A stretch of 8,228 nt of DNA from an uncultured Actinomycetes bacterium. GTDB lineage: Bacteria; Actinomycetota; Actinomycetes; S36-B12. Positions 1-8,179 of this stretch are shown here, in pieces; position 1 is the stretch's first letter, and each line of letters begins with the position of its first letter. The stretch lies in contig CALFIA010000179.1 of the NCBI GenBank assembly GCA_937876275.1, positions 1 through 8,228 on the forward strand. The letters run 5' to 3'. The notes under the pieces are model-generated. The model saw only the letters and a list, made by a program, of their open reading frames with translations. It did not search any database and was not told the origin of the DNA. Made by a program: the position numbers and the translations under genes.

Positions 1-65
1 TTGGAGCATGAAGCGAGGAGGAAAACGGAGAGAGCCATCGCGGTAAGTGCTGACACTCTTCGCAT
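1..65 (-). CDS. Partial lipoprotein gene (N-terminus only), translationally coupled to oxyR
   Basis: Only 21 codons and 2 bases are present before the left edge cuts the gene. The peptide reads MRRVSALTAMALS followed by VFLLASCS. This is a textbook bacterial lipoprotein signal: two arginines at residues 2-3, a hydrophobic core at about residues 4-17, and a lipobox L17-A18-S19-C20 with Cys20 as the predicted lipidated residue. The mature protein would be exported and anchored to the outer face of the cytoplasmic membrane. The ATG (65-63) overlaps the last base of the oxyR stop, giving TAATG, a stop-restart arrangement typical of translational coupling. No strong Shine-Dalgarno sequence precedes it (only GGGCGG-like bases in the end of oxyR). 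The function is unknown because the mature domain lies outside the window. The main doubt is its shortness: a chance reading frame cannot be excluded, although the charge, core and lipobox are all in the right order. Confidence 0.6.
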   Translation of the reverse strand, partial: MRRVSALTAMALSVFLLASCS

Positions 66-1003
66 TACAGGCCGCCCACTGTTCGCGCCGGCAACTTGGC
101 CTTGTCCACGGCTCGGCGCAAGATCTCCGCGAGATCCTGGTACTCCTCAAGTCGTGAACTCGTGTTGCGAAAGACGAGTCCTACGCGGCGACCAGGTGCA
201 GGTGCAGTAAAGCGAGCAATGCCCAGTGCCGCACCGCGTGCTTCAACGCGTACAGCAGTTTCAGGCAGCAGCGTTGCACCGTGGCCAGCGGAGACAAGCT
301 GCACGATCGTGCCCAGCGATGATGCACGGGCAGGATCCGACCCTGCATCGGCAAGGCCCGCTTGCATGCACACGTCGAGTGCCTGATCGCGAAGGCAGTG
401 CCCCTCATCAAGGAGGAGCAATCTCATGTTCGTCAAACGAGCGAGATCAACGCCTTCGGCATCGGCGAGCGGATCATCAGCCGCGACAGCGAGTACGAAA
501 TCCTCGTCGTACACAGGAATCTCGACGAGATTCGGTTCCCCCGTCGGCAGCGCAAGAAGTGCGATGTCGATGTCTCCGTGACGCAAGGCCTCGATAAGGC
601 GAGCGGTTTGATCTTCATGTACCTCCGGCTGAAGATCCGGAGCCTCCTTGCGCAAAGTTCGCAGCACGGCAGGAAGTAGGTAAGGAGCAATCGTCGGAAT
701 GATGCCGATGCGCAGACGACCACTGAGCCAGCGCGCGGGAATCGCGGCCTCAGCCACTGCATCCACCGCCTCCACTGCGCGCCGAGCAAGGGGCAGCAAG
801 CTCTCACCGGCCGGGGTAAGCAGCACCTGCCGAGGATTGCGCTCGACAAGTTGCACCTGCAGATTCGTCTCGAGGGAGACCAGCGCCTGGCTCAAGGTGG
901 GCTGGGAGACACCGACGATGGCTGCGGCTTCCCCAAAGTGGAGGGTCTGAGCGATCGCCACGAAGGCACGCAATTGCGCGACTGTCGGCGATTGAGGGCT
1001 CAT
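65..1003 (-). CDS. oxyR: OxyR-type hydrogen peroxide-sensing LysR-family transcriptional regulator
   Basis: The 312-residue product has the LysR layout: a winged helix-turn-helix at about residues 8-66 (core FGEAAAIVGVSQPTLSQAL), a linker, and a periplasmic-binding-protein-like sensor domain from about residue 95 to the end. It is assigned to OxyR rather than another LysR because it carries GHCLRDQALDVC, with Cys203 and Cys212 nine residues apart. These match the peroxidatic and resolving cysteines Cys199 and Cys208 of E. coli OxyR with a constant offset of 4. At the same offset are Thr104, Thr133 and His202, matching the E. coli peroxide-pocket residues Thr100, Thr129 and His198. Peroxide should form a Cys203-Cys212 disulfide that changes DNA binding in the cytoplasm. 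The ATG at 1003 has no Shine-Dalgarno sequence; CTTTTTCT lies directly before it. A promoter and operator abut the start, so the mRNA may be leaderless. The gene lies 41 bases after holB and overlaps the start of a lipoprotein gene by one base. Peroxide-defence genes such as ahpC or katG are not visible in the window. Confidence 0.93.
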   Translation of the reverse strand: MSPQSPTVAQLRAFVAIAQTLHFGEAAAIVGVSQPTLSQALVSLETNLQVQLVERNPRQVLLTPAGESLLPLARRAVEAVDAVAEAAIPARWLSGRLRIGIIPTIAPYLLPAVLRTLRKEAPDLQPEVHEDQTARLIEALRHGDIDIALLALPTGEPNLVEIPVYDEDFVLAVAADDPLADAEGVDLARLTNMRLLLLDEGHCLRDQALDVCMQAGLADAGSDPARASSLGTIVQLVSAGHGATLLPETAVRVEARGAALGIARFTAPAPGRRVGLVFRNTSSRLEEYQDLAEILRRAVDKAKLPARTVGGL

Positions 1004-1017
1004 AGAAAAAGACTATG
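1001..1017. promoter_or_regulatory. Palindromic LysR/OxyR-type operator over the oxyR start codon
   Basis: CATAG-N7-CTATG is a perfect inverted repeat with 5-base arms. It contains ATAG-N7-CTAT, the half-operator pattern described for OxyR, and fits the general LysR T-N11-A box. The left arm contains the oxyR ATG itself and the right arm overlaps the candidate -10 hexamer, so bound OxyR would block polymerase. This fits negative autoregulation, as known for E. coli OxyR. The second tandem ATAG-N7-CTAT unit of a full-length OxyR site is not clearly present on either side. The arms are seen directly; the identity of the binding protein is inferred. Confidence 0.6.
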
Positions 1018-1041
1018 ACACGAGAATTCGCGATTGGCCAA
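1003..1041 (-). promoter_or_regulatory. Candidate leaderless promoter of oxyR
   Basis: Read on the minus strand, a -35-like TTGGCC (1041-1036, 4 of 6 to TTGACA) is followed by an 18-base spacer and a -10-like CATAGT (1017-1012, 4 of 6 to TATAAT). The ATG begins 8 bases after the -10. Transcription would start at or within about two bases of the start codon. This agrees with the absence of a ribosome binding site and with the frequency of leaderless mRNAs in actinobacteria. The whole promoter sits in the short gap after holB, so oxyR can be transcribed independently of topA-tmk-holB. No terminator for holB is visible here, so read-through is possible. Confidence 0.45.
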
Positions 1042-1044
1042 GCC

Positions 1045-2238
1045 TCAGGCCGAAGCGGTGCGGATCCAGGGATCCTTCAATTCGACCATCAACGACTCGA
1101 GGGCCGACAGGGGCGCGACATTCGCCCGGATCTGCGCACGCGTGTGCTCGATGGCATCAAGGCGGCGACCTGTGTCGTTAGCCGTGCTTGTGGCCGCCAG
1201 TTGAGCCAGCTGCGGACGCATCTCGTCATTGATCAAGGTCACCGGTGAATCGAGTTGAATCATGAGCACATCACGGTAGAGACCGAGCAGGTCAACGAGC
1301 GCGCGATCAAGCTGATCACGCACGGTGCGCGTGGCCCGCTTCTTCTGCGAGTCGGTGAGTTCCTTCTGCGCTGACTTCATCAGCTTGTCCATCTTGGCTT
1401 TCGTCACGCCTTCGGCACCAGCACCGTAGGTGGTCTCCATCCGCGCTTGCTCCGCGGCATCAAGGGGCTCGGTGATTGCTTTCGCGTCGTCGGTTGCGGC
1501 ACCGAGCAGATTGTTTGCCGAGGCAAAGCAGCCGGGGATGTCGTGAAGGCTCATCGGGATTCGCAGCACCTCGTGGCGCCGCATGCGTGCATGCTCGTCC
1601 CTCGCGAGTGCACGTGCGCGCCCAATGTGGCCCTGCGATGCTCTCGCCGCGAATGATGCCATTGCCGTGTCGACTCCGTACGAGTCGACGAGGAGCTGCG
1701 CGACGGAAGCCGTGCTCGGTGTTGCGAGATTGACGTGACGCGTGCGCGACACGATTGTGGGAAGGACATCCTCAACACTGGGTGCACACAGGATCCACAC
1801 CGTATGCGGCGGTGGCTCCTCGAGCGCCTTGAGCAAGACGTTGACCGCACGCTCGGTAAGACGATCGGCATCCTCGACCACGATCACGTGCCACGGTGCA
1901 TTCACCGGCGACATCGACGACGTGCGCACGAGCTCTCGTGCATCGTCGACTCCATACGTGAGTTCCGAGGTACTCACGACATCGACATCGGCATGGCCGT
2001 TCAGCGGTGCAGTGCGGCAGGCCTGGCAGAAACCGCAGCCGCCTTCAGGGCAGACGAGTGCAGCAGCGAAGCAGGTGGCTGCCGTGGAACGCCCTGATCC
2101 CGGGGGGCCGGTGAACAGCCAGGCGTGAGTCATCGACGGGCCGTTCTCGCCACGAAGCATGTGCTGCGCATCAGCAGCTGCACGACTGAGCTGCTCGACG
2201 ACGGCATCCTGGCCGACCAAGGACGACCAGATGGTCAC
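1045..2238 (-). CDS. holB: DNA polymerase III subunit delta-prime (clamp loader)
   Basis: The 397-residue protein is an AAA+ clamp-loader subunit that helps load the sliding clamp (DnaN) onto primed DNA at the fork. In order it shows an N-terminal WSSLVGQ box (residues 4-10); a P-loop GPPGSGRST (44-52); a four-cysteine zinc module Cys63, Cys68, Cys71, Cys74; a Walker B-like VIVVEDADRL (118-127); LLKALEEPP (135-143); and SRT (164-166), the counterpart of the SRC arginine-finger motif with Arg165 kept. The C-terminal part is helical (RDQLDRALVDLLGLYRDVL, about 307-325), as in actinobacterial delta-prime. The P-loop lysine is replaced by Arg50, which suggests weak or no ATP hydrolysis and fits the non-ATPase role of delta-prime. 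The start is GTG, with GAGG at 2249-2246 seven bases upstream, and the GTGA overlap with the tmk stop implies coupled translation. A dnaX (gamma/tau) paralogue was considered. It is less likely because those proteins keep the P-loop lysine and are usually longer, and because holB is the usual tmk neighbour. Confidence 0.9.
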   Translation of the reverse strand: MTIWSSLVGQDAVVEQLSRAAADAQHMLRGENGPSMTHAWLFTGPPGSGRSTAATCFAAALVCPEGGCGFCQACRTAPLNGHADVDVVSTSELTYGVDDARELVRTSSMSPVNAPWHVIVVEDADRLTERAVNVLLKALEEPPPHTVWILCAPSVEDVLPTIVSRTRHVNLATPSTASVAQLLVDSYGVDTAMASFAARASQGHIGRARALARDEHARMRRHEVLRIPMSLHDIPGCFASANNLLGAATDDAKAITEPLDAAEQARMETTYGAGAEGVTKAKMDKLMKSAQKELTDSQKKRATRTVRDQLDRALVDLLGLYRDVLMIQLDSPVTLINDEMRPQLAQLAATSTANDTGRRLDAIEHTRAQIRANVAPLSALESLMVELKDPWIRTASA

Positions 2239-2855
2239 GAGCGGGCCTCGAGTTCGGCATCAACGCGAGCCCTGATCTCGGCCGCAATCTGCTCAATGGT
2301 CTGGCGTGCGTCAACAACGAGATAACGCGCGGGATCGAGTGCAGCGAGAGTGAGAAAGCCCTGCCGCACGCTTTGGTGGAACTCGATCGGTTCGGCTTCC
2401 ATGCGATCGGGATTCGCGACTCGAGAAAGTCCCAGTGCAGGATCCACATCGAGCACGATGGTCAGATCAGGAATGCAATCTTGTGTCGCCCAGATACTGA
2501 GATCACGGATGGTGTCGATTCCCAGCTCGCGTCCGACACCTTGGTACGAAACCGACGAGTCGATGTAGCGATCGCAGATGACCACATCGCCGCGCTCAAG
2601 AGCGGGGCGGATCACGCGAGCGACGTGCTCTCCGCGAGCGGCCGCAAAAAGCAATGCCTCGGCACGTGCATCAAGTCCGGTGAACTCCGGGTTCAGCACG
2701 ACCGAGCGAATGGCCTCGCTCGCAGGCGTGCCGCCGGGCTCACGTGTTCGGACGATGGCATGACCACTCTCGGCGAGATGTGCGGCGAGCAGGCCCTCCT
2801 GAGTGGACTTACCCGCGCCCTCGCCGCCCTCGAAGGCGATGAAGTAACCGGTCAT
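2235..2855 (-). CDS. tmk: Thymidylate kinase (dTMP kinase)
   Basis: The 206-residue length is normal for bacterial dTMP kinase, a cytoplasmic P-loop kinase that converts dTMP and ATP to dTDP and ADP on the only route to dTTP. Seen directly: P-loop FEGGEGAGKST (8-18, Lys16); REPGGT (38-43) with the dTMP-binding arginine; the DRY motif Asp95-Arg96-Tyr97 followed by the SSVSYQG substrate loop (100-106); and a LID region at about 144-165 (RVANPDRMEAE). The P-loop has Glu12 and Gly13 instead of a basic residue and the LID has arginines, as in type II enzymes like that of E. coli. The ATG begins 4 bases after the topA stop. There is no good Shine-Dalgarno sequence at the right distance, so ribosomes finishing topA probably reinitiate here. 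The TGA stop overlaps the GTG start of holB. The topA-tmk-holB order indicates a single operon. Confidence 0.96.
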   Translation of the reverse strand: MTGYFIAFEGGEGAGKSTQEGLLAAHLAESGHAIVRTREPGGTPASEAIRSVVLNPEFTGLDARAEALLFAAARGEHVARVIRPALERGDVVICDRYIDSSVSYQGVGRELGIDTIRDLSIWATQDCIPDLTIVLDVDPALGLSRVANPDRMEAEPIEFHQSVRQGFLTLAALDPARYLVVDARQTIEQIAAEIRARVDAELEARS

Positions 2856-2859
2856 GGCT

Positions 2860-5577
2860 CTACTGTGCCGAAGCCGCGGACTTCTTGGCGGCCTTCTTCG
2901 CAGCAGCCTTCTTGGTTGCCTTCACCACTCGAGTCGTGGTCTTGGCCGGCGCCTTGATCGTGCGCTTGGCCACCTTCTTCACGGCCTTCTTGGCGACCTT
3001 CTTGGCAGGCTTGCCGTCCAGGGCCTCCTTGGCACGACGCTCGGAAAGCAGATCGCTGGCGCGCTCGACGCTGACCGTCATCGGGTCATCGGCCACGCGA
3101 AGCGAAGCGTTGGTCTCGCCGTCAGTGACATACGGGCCGAAGCGGCCTTCCTTCACCACGATCGGCTTGCCGCTTGTCGGATCATTACCGACCTCGCGCA
3201 GCGGTGCCTTCGCAGCGCCGCGACCGCGCACCTTTGGCTGAGCGAAGAGCTCGAGGGCCTTGGCGAGATCAATGCTGAAGATCTCGTCCTCACTCGTCAG
3301 CGATCGTGAGTCGGTGCCCTTCATGAGGTACGGACCGTAACGGCCGTTCTGCGAGGTGATCTCGACTCCGTCAGCGGGGTCGGTGCCGACAACGCGCGGA
3401 AGGCTGAGCAGGCGCAGCGCATCCTCGAGGGTGATCTCGCCGAGGTTCATGTCGCTGAACAGCGACGCCGTGCGCGGCTTCGCCGACTTCGGCGAGCCCT
3501 CAGGCAGCACCTCGGTGACGTATGGGCCGTAACGACCGGACTTCGACATGATCTCGAGACCGGTGTCAGGGTCGGTGCCGAGCAGGCGGTCACCCGACGG
3601 CATCGCGAGAAGCTCTTCCGCCAACTGCGCGGTCAGCTCATCGGGGGCGGTGCCTACGGGGATGTTGGCTCGCTCCTCGCCGCGCTCGACATATGCGCCG
3701 TAACGACCCACGCGGAGGTAGGCATCGGTGCCCTCGATGGGAGTGATCGCGATCTCGCGTGCATCAATCGCGCCGAGATCCTCGGTCAGTGCCTTGATAC
3801 CGGGGAACTGCCCGTTGACGCTCTCGCCGCCGCGCCAGAATGCGGCGAGCTGCTTAACGCGATCAGTCTCGCCTGAAGCGATGAGGTCGAGAACTTCTTC
3901 CATGTTTGCGGTGAACTGGTAATCGATGAGCGAGGTGAAGTGCTCTTCGAGAAGACGGATCACCGAGAAGGCAGTGAAGCTGGGAACGAGGGCCGAGCCC
4001 TTCTTCCACACGTAGCCACGATCGACGATGGTTGACATGATCGATGCGTAGGTTGACGGACGACCGATGCCGAGTTCCTCGAGTCGAGCAACGAGCGAGG
4101 CCTCAGTGAATCGTGCCGGCGGAGTCGTGTTGTGGCTCGCGGGGTTAAGCGAGTTGGCATGAACGATCTGGCCCTCTGCCATGTTCGGCAGCTCGCGCTC
4201 GCGCTCGTCGTCGTCGAGGCTCTCCTCGGTGATGTCCTTGAGTGCAGCGAGGAATCCGGGGAAGACAATGACGGTGCCTGATGCACTGAACTCGGCATCC
4301 TTGCCATTGGTCGCTGTTGCACCGACCTTGACTGTGGTGGTGGCGATCTTCGCGTCGACCATCTGCGACGCGACAGTGCGCTTCCAGATCAGCTCGTAGA
4401 GAGCGAACTCATCACCATGAAGTTCCTTTGACACCTCGCCAGGCGTGCGGAAGACGTCACCTGACGGGCGAATGGCCTCATGCGCTTCTTGCGCGTTCTT
4501 GACCTTGCGGTCGTAACGACGCGGAACCTCGGAGACATACTCGGGGCCGTAGAGCTCGCGTGCCTGATTGCGTGCGGCATTGAGCGCCTGATCCGACAGC
4601 GTGGTCGAGTCGGTACGCATATAGGTGATGTAGCCGTTTTCGTACAGCGCCTGTGCCACGCGCATGGTGCGCTGGGAACCCCAGCGAAGTCGCTTGGAGG
4701 CCTCCTGCTGCAGGGTCGAGGTCATGAACGGTGCCGACGGGCGACGCGTGCCCGGCTTCTGCACGACTGAGCGCACAGTGAAGTCGGCGCTGATCAGGTG
4801 GTTGGCGAGCTCGTGAGCGGTGAGCTCGTCGAGGAGCACGACGTTCGAGCCCTTGAGCTTGCCCTGCTCGTCGAAGTCCTTGCCTGTCGCAACGCGAACA
4901 CCGTCGACTGCGCTGAGCTTCGCGTCGAAGTTACCGGGCGCGAACTCGGCGAGGATGTCCCAGTAGTTGCCACTGCGGAACGCGATGCGCTCGCGTTCGC
5001 GGTCGACAACGAGACGCACGGCAACTGACTGCACGCGTCCGGCTGAGCGAGCCTCGCGGCCGATCTTCTTCCAGAGCACTTCGGAGACGGGGTAGCCGTA
5101 GAGACGGTCGACGATGCGACGGGTCTCCTGCGCATCGACAAGCTGCATGTCGAGGTCGCGCGGGTTGTTGACGGCCGCGCGGATCGCCTCGGGAGTGATC
5201 TCGTTGAAGACCATGCGTTGAACGGGAACCTTCGGACGCAGTACCTCCATGAGGTGCCAGCTGATGGCCTCGCCCTCGCGGTCCTCGTCAGTGGCGAGGA
5301 GAAGTTCGTCGGCATCCTTGAGAGCCTTCTTCAGCTCCGTGATGGTTGCCTTCTTGGAATCGTGAACGACATAAATGGGCTGGAATTCATCGTCGACATT
5401 GACGGCGAGCTTTGACCAGGGCTTCTTGCGGTCTTCCTCGGGCAGCTGAGATGCCTTGGCCGCGAGATCGCGGATATGGCCGACCGAGGCCAGGACCGTG
5501 TAGTCGGGGCCGAGGTAGCCCGCGATCTTCTTGGCCTTGGCCGGTGACTCGACGATCACCAGGGTCTTATGCGCCAC
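2860..5577 (-). CDS. topA: DNA topoisomerase I (type IA)
   Basis: This 905-residue enzyme relaxes negatively supercoiled DNA by cutting and passing single strands. The N-terminal TOPRIM domain has VIVESPAKAKKI with Glu10 and the acidic triad Asp97, Asp99, Glu103 in ATDEDREGE. The catalytic tyrosine is Tyr319 in GYITYMRTDST, the same number as in E. coli TopA. Further type IA motifs are SAGRVQSVAVRLV (178-190) and ELGIGRPSTYASI (501-513). After the core come four C-terminal repeats with a GRYGAYV, GRYGPYV or GRFGPYV signature near residues 624, 681, 745 and 811. Residues 849-905 are a very basic Ala-Lys-Lys tail. I found no cysteine, so the zinc fingers of the E. coli enzyme are absent, as expected in actinobacteria. 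The start is GTG, chosen because AAGGAG lies 8 bases upstream. The gene probably has its own promoter in the 177-base gap after hppA and leads the topA-tmk-holB operon. Confidence 0.97.
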   Translation of the reverse strand: MAHKTLVIVESPAKAKKIAGYLGPDYTVLASVGHIRDLAAKASQLPEEDRKKPWSKLAVNVDDEFQPIYVVHDSKKATITELKKALKDADELLLATDEDREGEAISWHLMEVLRPKVPVQRMVFNEITPEAIRAAVNNPRDLDMQLVDAQETRRIVDRLYGYPVSEVLWKKIGREARSAGRVQSVAVRLVVDRERERIAFRSGNYWDILAEFAPGNFDAKLSAVDGVRVATGKDFDEQGKLKGSNVVLLDELTAHELANHLISADFTVRSVVQKPGTRRPSAPFMTSTLQQEASKRLRWGSQRTMRVAQALYENGYITYMRTDSTTLSDQALNAARNQARELYGPEYVSEVPRRYDRKVKNAQEAHEAIRPSGDVFRTPGEVSKELHGDEFALYELIWKRTVASQMVDAKIATTTVKVGATATNGKDAEFSASGTVIVFPGFLAALKDITEESLDDDERERELPNMAEGQIVHANSLNPASHNTTPPARFTEASLVARLEELGIGRPSTYASIMSTIVDRGYVWKKGSALVPSFTAFSVIRLLEEHFTSLIDYQFTANMEEVLDLIASGETDRVKQLAAFWRGGESVNGQFPGIKALTEDLGAIDAREIAITPIEGTDAYLRVGRYGAYVERGEERANIPVGTAPDELTAQLAEELLAMPSGDRLLGTDPDTGLEIMSKSGRYGPYVTEVLPEGSPKSAKPRTASLFSDMNLGEITLEDALRLLSLPRVVGTDPADGVEITSQNGRYGPYLMKGTDSRSLTSEDEIFSIDLAKALELFAQPKVRGRGAAKAPLREVGNDPTSGKPIVVKEGRFGPYVTDGETNASLRVADDPMTVSVERASDLLSERRAKEALDGKPAKKVAKKAVKKVAKRTIKAPAKTTTRVVKATKKAAAKKAAKKSAASAQ
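2863..3033 (-). repeat. Low-complexity Lys/Ala-rich coding repeat (TopA tail)
   Basis: Repeated CTTCTTGGC-like units on the plus strand encode the TopA C-terminal tail, with repeated AKK, VAKK and AAKK blocks over about 57 residues. In actinobacterial TopA such basic tails are known to bind DNA and raise processivity. The nearly periodic DNA can be expected to vary in length between strains by slippage. Confidence 0.75.
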
Positions 5578-5585
5578 GAAAGCCT

Positions 5586-5591
5586 CTCCTT
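5586..5591 (-). promoter_or_regulatory. Shine-Dalgarno sequence of topA
   Basis: AAGGAG lies 8 bases before the GTG at 5577 on the minus strand. It is the strongest ribosome binding site in the window and fixes the topA start at GTG. Confidence 0.85.
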
Positions 5592-5618
5592 TATATGCAC
5601 ACCGGGATTACTCGGCGG

Positions 5619-5649
5619 AGTCTGACGGTAGGTCAGCCCCCTCTGTCAA
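5619..5649 (-). promoter_or_regulatory. Candidate topA promoter with internal dyad
   Basis: On the minus strand a perfect -35 TTGACA (5649-5644) is followed by a long 19-base spacer and a weak -10 CAGACT (5624-5619, 3 of 6 to TATAAT). The predicted transcript would start near 5612, leaving a leader of about 35 bases that contains the AAGGAG site. An inverted repeat CTGAC-N5-GTCAG (5622-5636) overlaps the spacer and -10 and could be an operator. A long spacer with a poor -10 is the type of promoter that can respond to supercoiling, which would suit topA, but this is inference. The promoter lies downstream of the hppA terminator. Confidence 0.4.
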
Positions 5650-5683
5650 ATTCGGGCACCCCCGGAATTCGTCGATTTCCGCC

Positions 5684-5698
5684 TTCCCCTTCGGGGAA
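5684..5698 (-). terminator. Secondary hairpin after hppA
   Basis: TTCCCC-N3-GGGGAA is a perfect 6-bp stem with a 3-base loop, immediately after the main hppA hairpin in the direction of hppA transcription. It may act as a back-up terminator or a 3'-end stabiliser. No run of T follows on the minus strand, so intrinsic termination here is uncertain. Confidence 0.35.
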
Positions 5699-5699
5699 A

Positions 5700-5743
5700 G
5701 CAGTTCGCCCCGTGTCCGATTATCGGAGCACGGGGCGAACTGC
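5700..5743 (-). terminator. Strong hairpin terminator of hppA
   Basis: Two perfectly complementary 15-base arms, GCAGTTCGCCCCGTG (5700-5714) and its reverse complement (5729-5743), enclose an inner TCCGA/TCGGA stem around a tiny loop, with one bulged G at 5728. The stem starts 11 bases after the hppA stop codon. On the minus strand it is followed by TTT and then C-rich sequence, a weak U-tract common in GC-rich actinobacterial terminators. It separates hppA from topA. Confidence 0.75.
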
Positions 5744-5754
5744 TGACCTGCGTT

Positions 5755-8055
<2,301 letters not shown>

Positions 8056-8059
8056 GGGT

Positions 8060-8065
8060 CTCCTC
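8060..8065 (-). promoter_or_regulatory. Shine-Dalgarno sequence deciding the hppA start
   Basis: GAGGAG on the minus strand lies 4 bases before the ATG at 8055 (6 bases when counted from its GAGG core). It overlaps an upstream in-frame ATG at 8067, which argues against that ATG as the start. Confidence 0.65.
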
Positions 8066-8076
8066 ATAGTGGGCGC

Positions 8077-8090
8077 GGTCACAAATGACC
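8077..8090. promoter_or_regulatory. Small dyad in the hppA leader
   Basis: GGTCA-CAAA-TGACC is a perfect 5-base inverted repeat with a 4-base centre, 22 bases upstream of the hppA ATG. It could be a protein-binding site or a small RNA hairpin in the leader. Repeats of this size occur by chance, so the call is weak. Confidence 0.25.
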
Positions 8091-8102
8091 ACAACGCGAG
8101 GG

Positions 8103-8108
8103 AGTCTA
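8103..8108 (-). promoter_or_regulatory. Candidate -10 element of hppA
   Basis: TAGACT on the minus strand fits the TANNNT pattern and would give a leader of about 40 bases that includes the GAGGAG site. No convincing -35 hexamer lies 16-18 bases upstream; that space is occupied by the GC palindrome at 8114-8127. Confidence 0.3.
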
Positions 8109-8113
8109 CGCAG

Positions 8114-8127
8114 CGCCCCTAGGGGCG
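8114..8127. repeat. 14-base perfect GC palindrome
   Basis: CGCCCCTAGGGGCG is a perfect palindrome centred on CTAG. It lies just upstream of the candidate hppA -10, in the spacer to -35 region. It could be an operator, but its function cannot be told from the sequence. Confidence 0.45.
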
Positions 8128-8135
8128 AGAGGGGG

Positions 8136-8163
8136 CCTCAATGAGATGTGCGTCTCATTGAGG
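8136..8163. promoter_or_regulatory. 28-base perfect inverted repeat upstream of hppA
   Basis: CCTCAATGAGA, six bases TGTGCG, then TCTCATTGAGG gives an 11-bp perfect stem. It is less GC-rich than its surroundings, lies about 80 bases upstream of the hppA ATG, and is not followed by a T run on either strand. It therefore looks more like an operator for a dimeric regulator than an intrinsic terminator. The protein that would bind it is unknown. A terminator for the gene further right is the alternative. Confidence 0.5.
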
Positions 8164-8179
8164 TGACGATTGGATAACG

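Noticed and set aside
1..210. Plus-strand open frame at the left edge (TTG start)
   Set aside because: It is antisense to the oxyR end and the lipoprotein start, has no domain, and its composition resembles other mirror frames.
1018..1035. GAATTC-centred repeat between holB and oxyR as a terminator
   Set aside because: The symmetrical part is only about 6 bases with no loop and no T run. It sits in the spacer of the candidate oxyR promoter.
2373..2957. Plus-strand open frame of 194 codons across tmk and the end of topA
   Set aside because: It spans two well-supported minus-strand genes and their junction, has no recognisable motif, and is explained by codon bias.
2880..3010. Repeated CTTCTTGGC units as a possible tandem repeat or CRISPR-like array
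   Set aside because: The units are in frame within topA and encode its Lys/Ala tail; there are no spacers of regular length.
5590..5595. TATAAA on the minus strand as a topA -10 element
   Set aside because: It runs directly into the AAGGAG site, so a transcript started from it would begin inside or after the ribosome binding site and lose it. The A-rich bases are more simply part of the leader.
8056..8094. hppA start at TTG 8094 or ATG 8067
   Set aside because: Neither has a Shine-Dalgarno sequence, and the GAGGAG serving ATG 8055 overlaps ATG 8067. The extra 13 residues precede the normal start of the first membrane helix.
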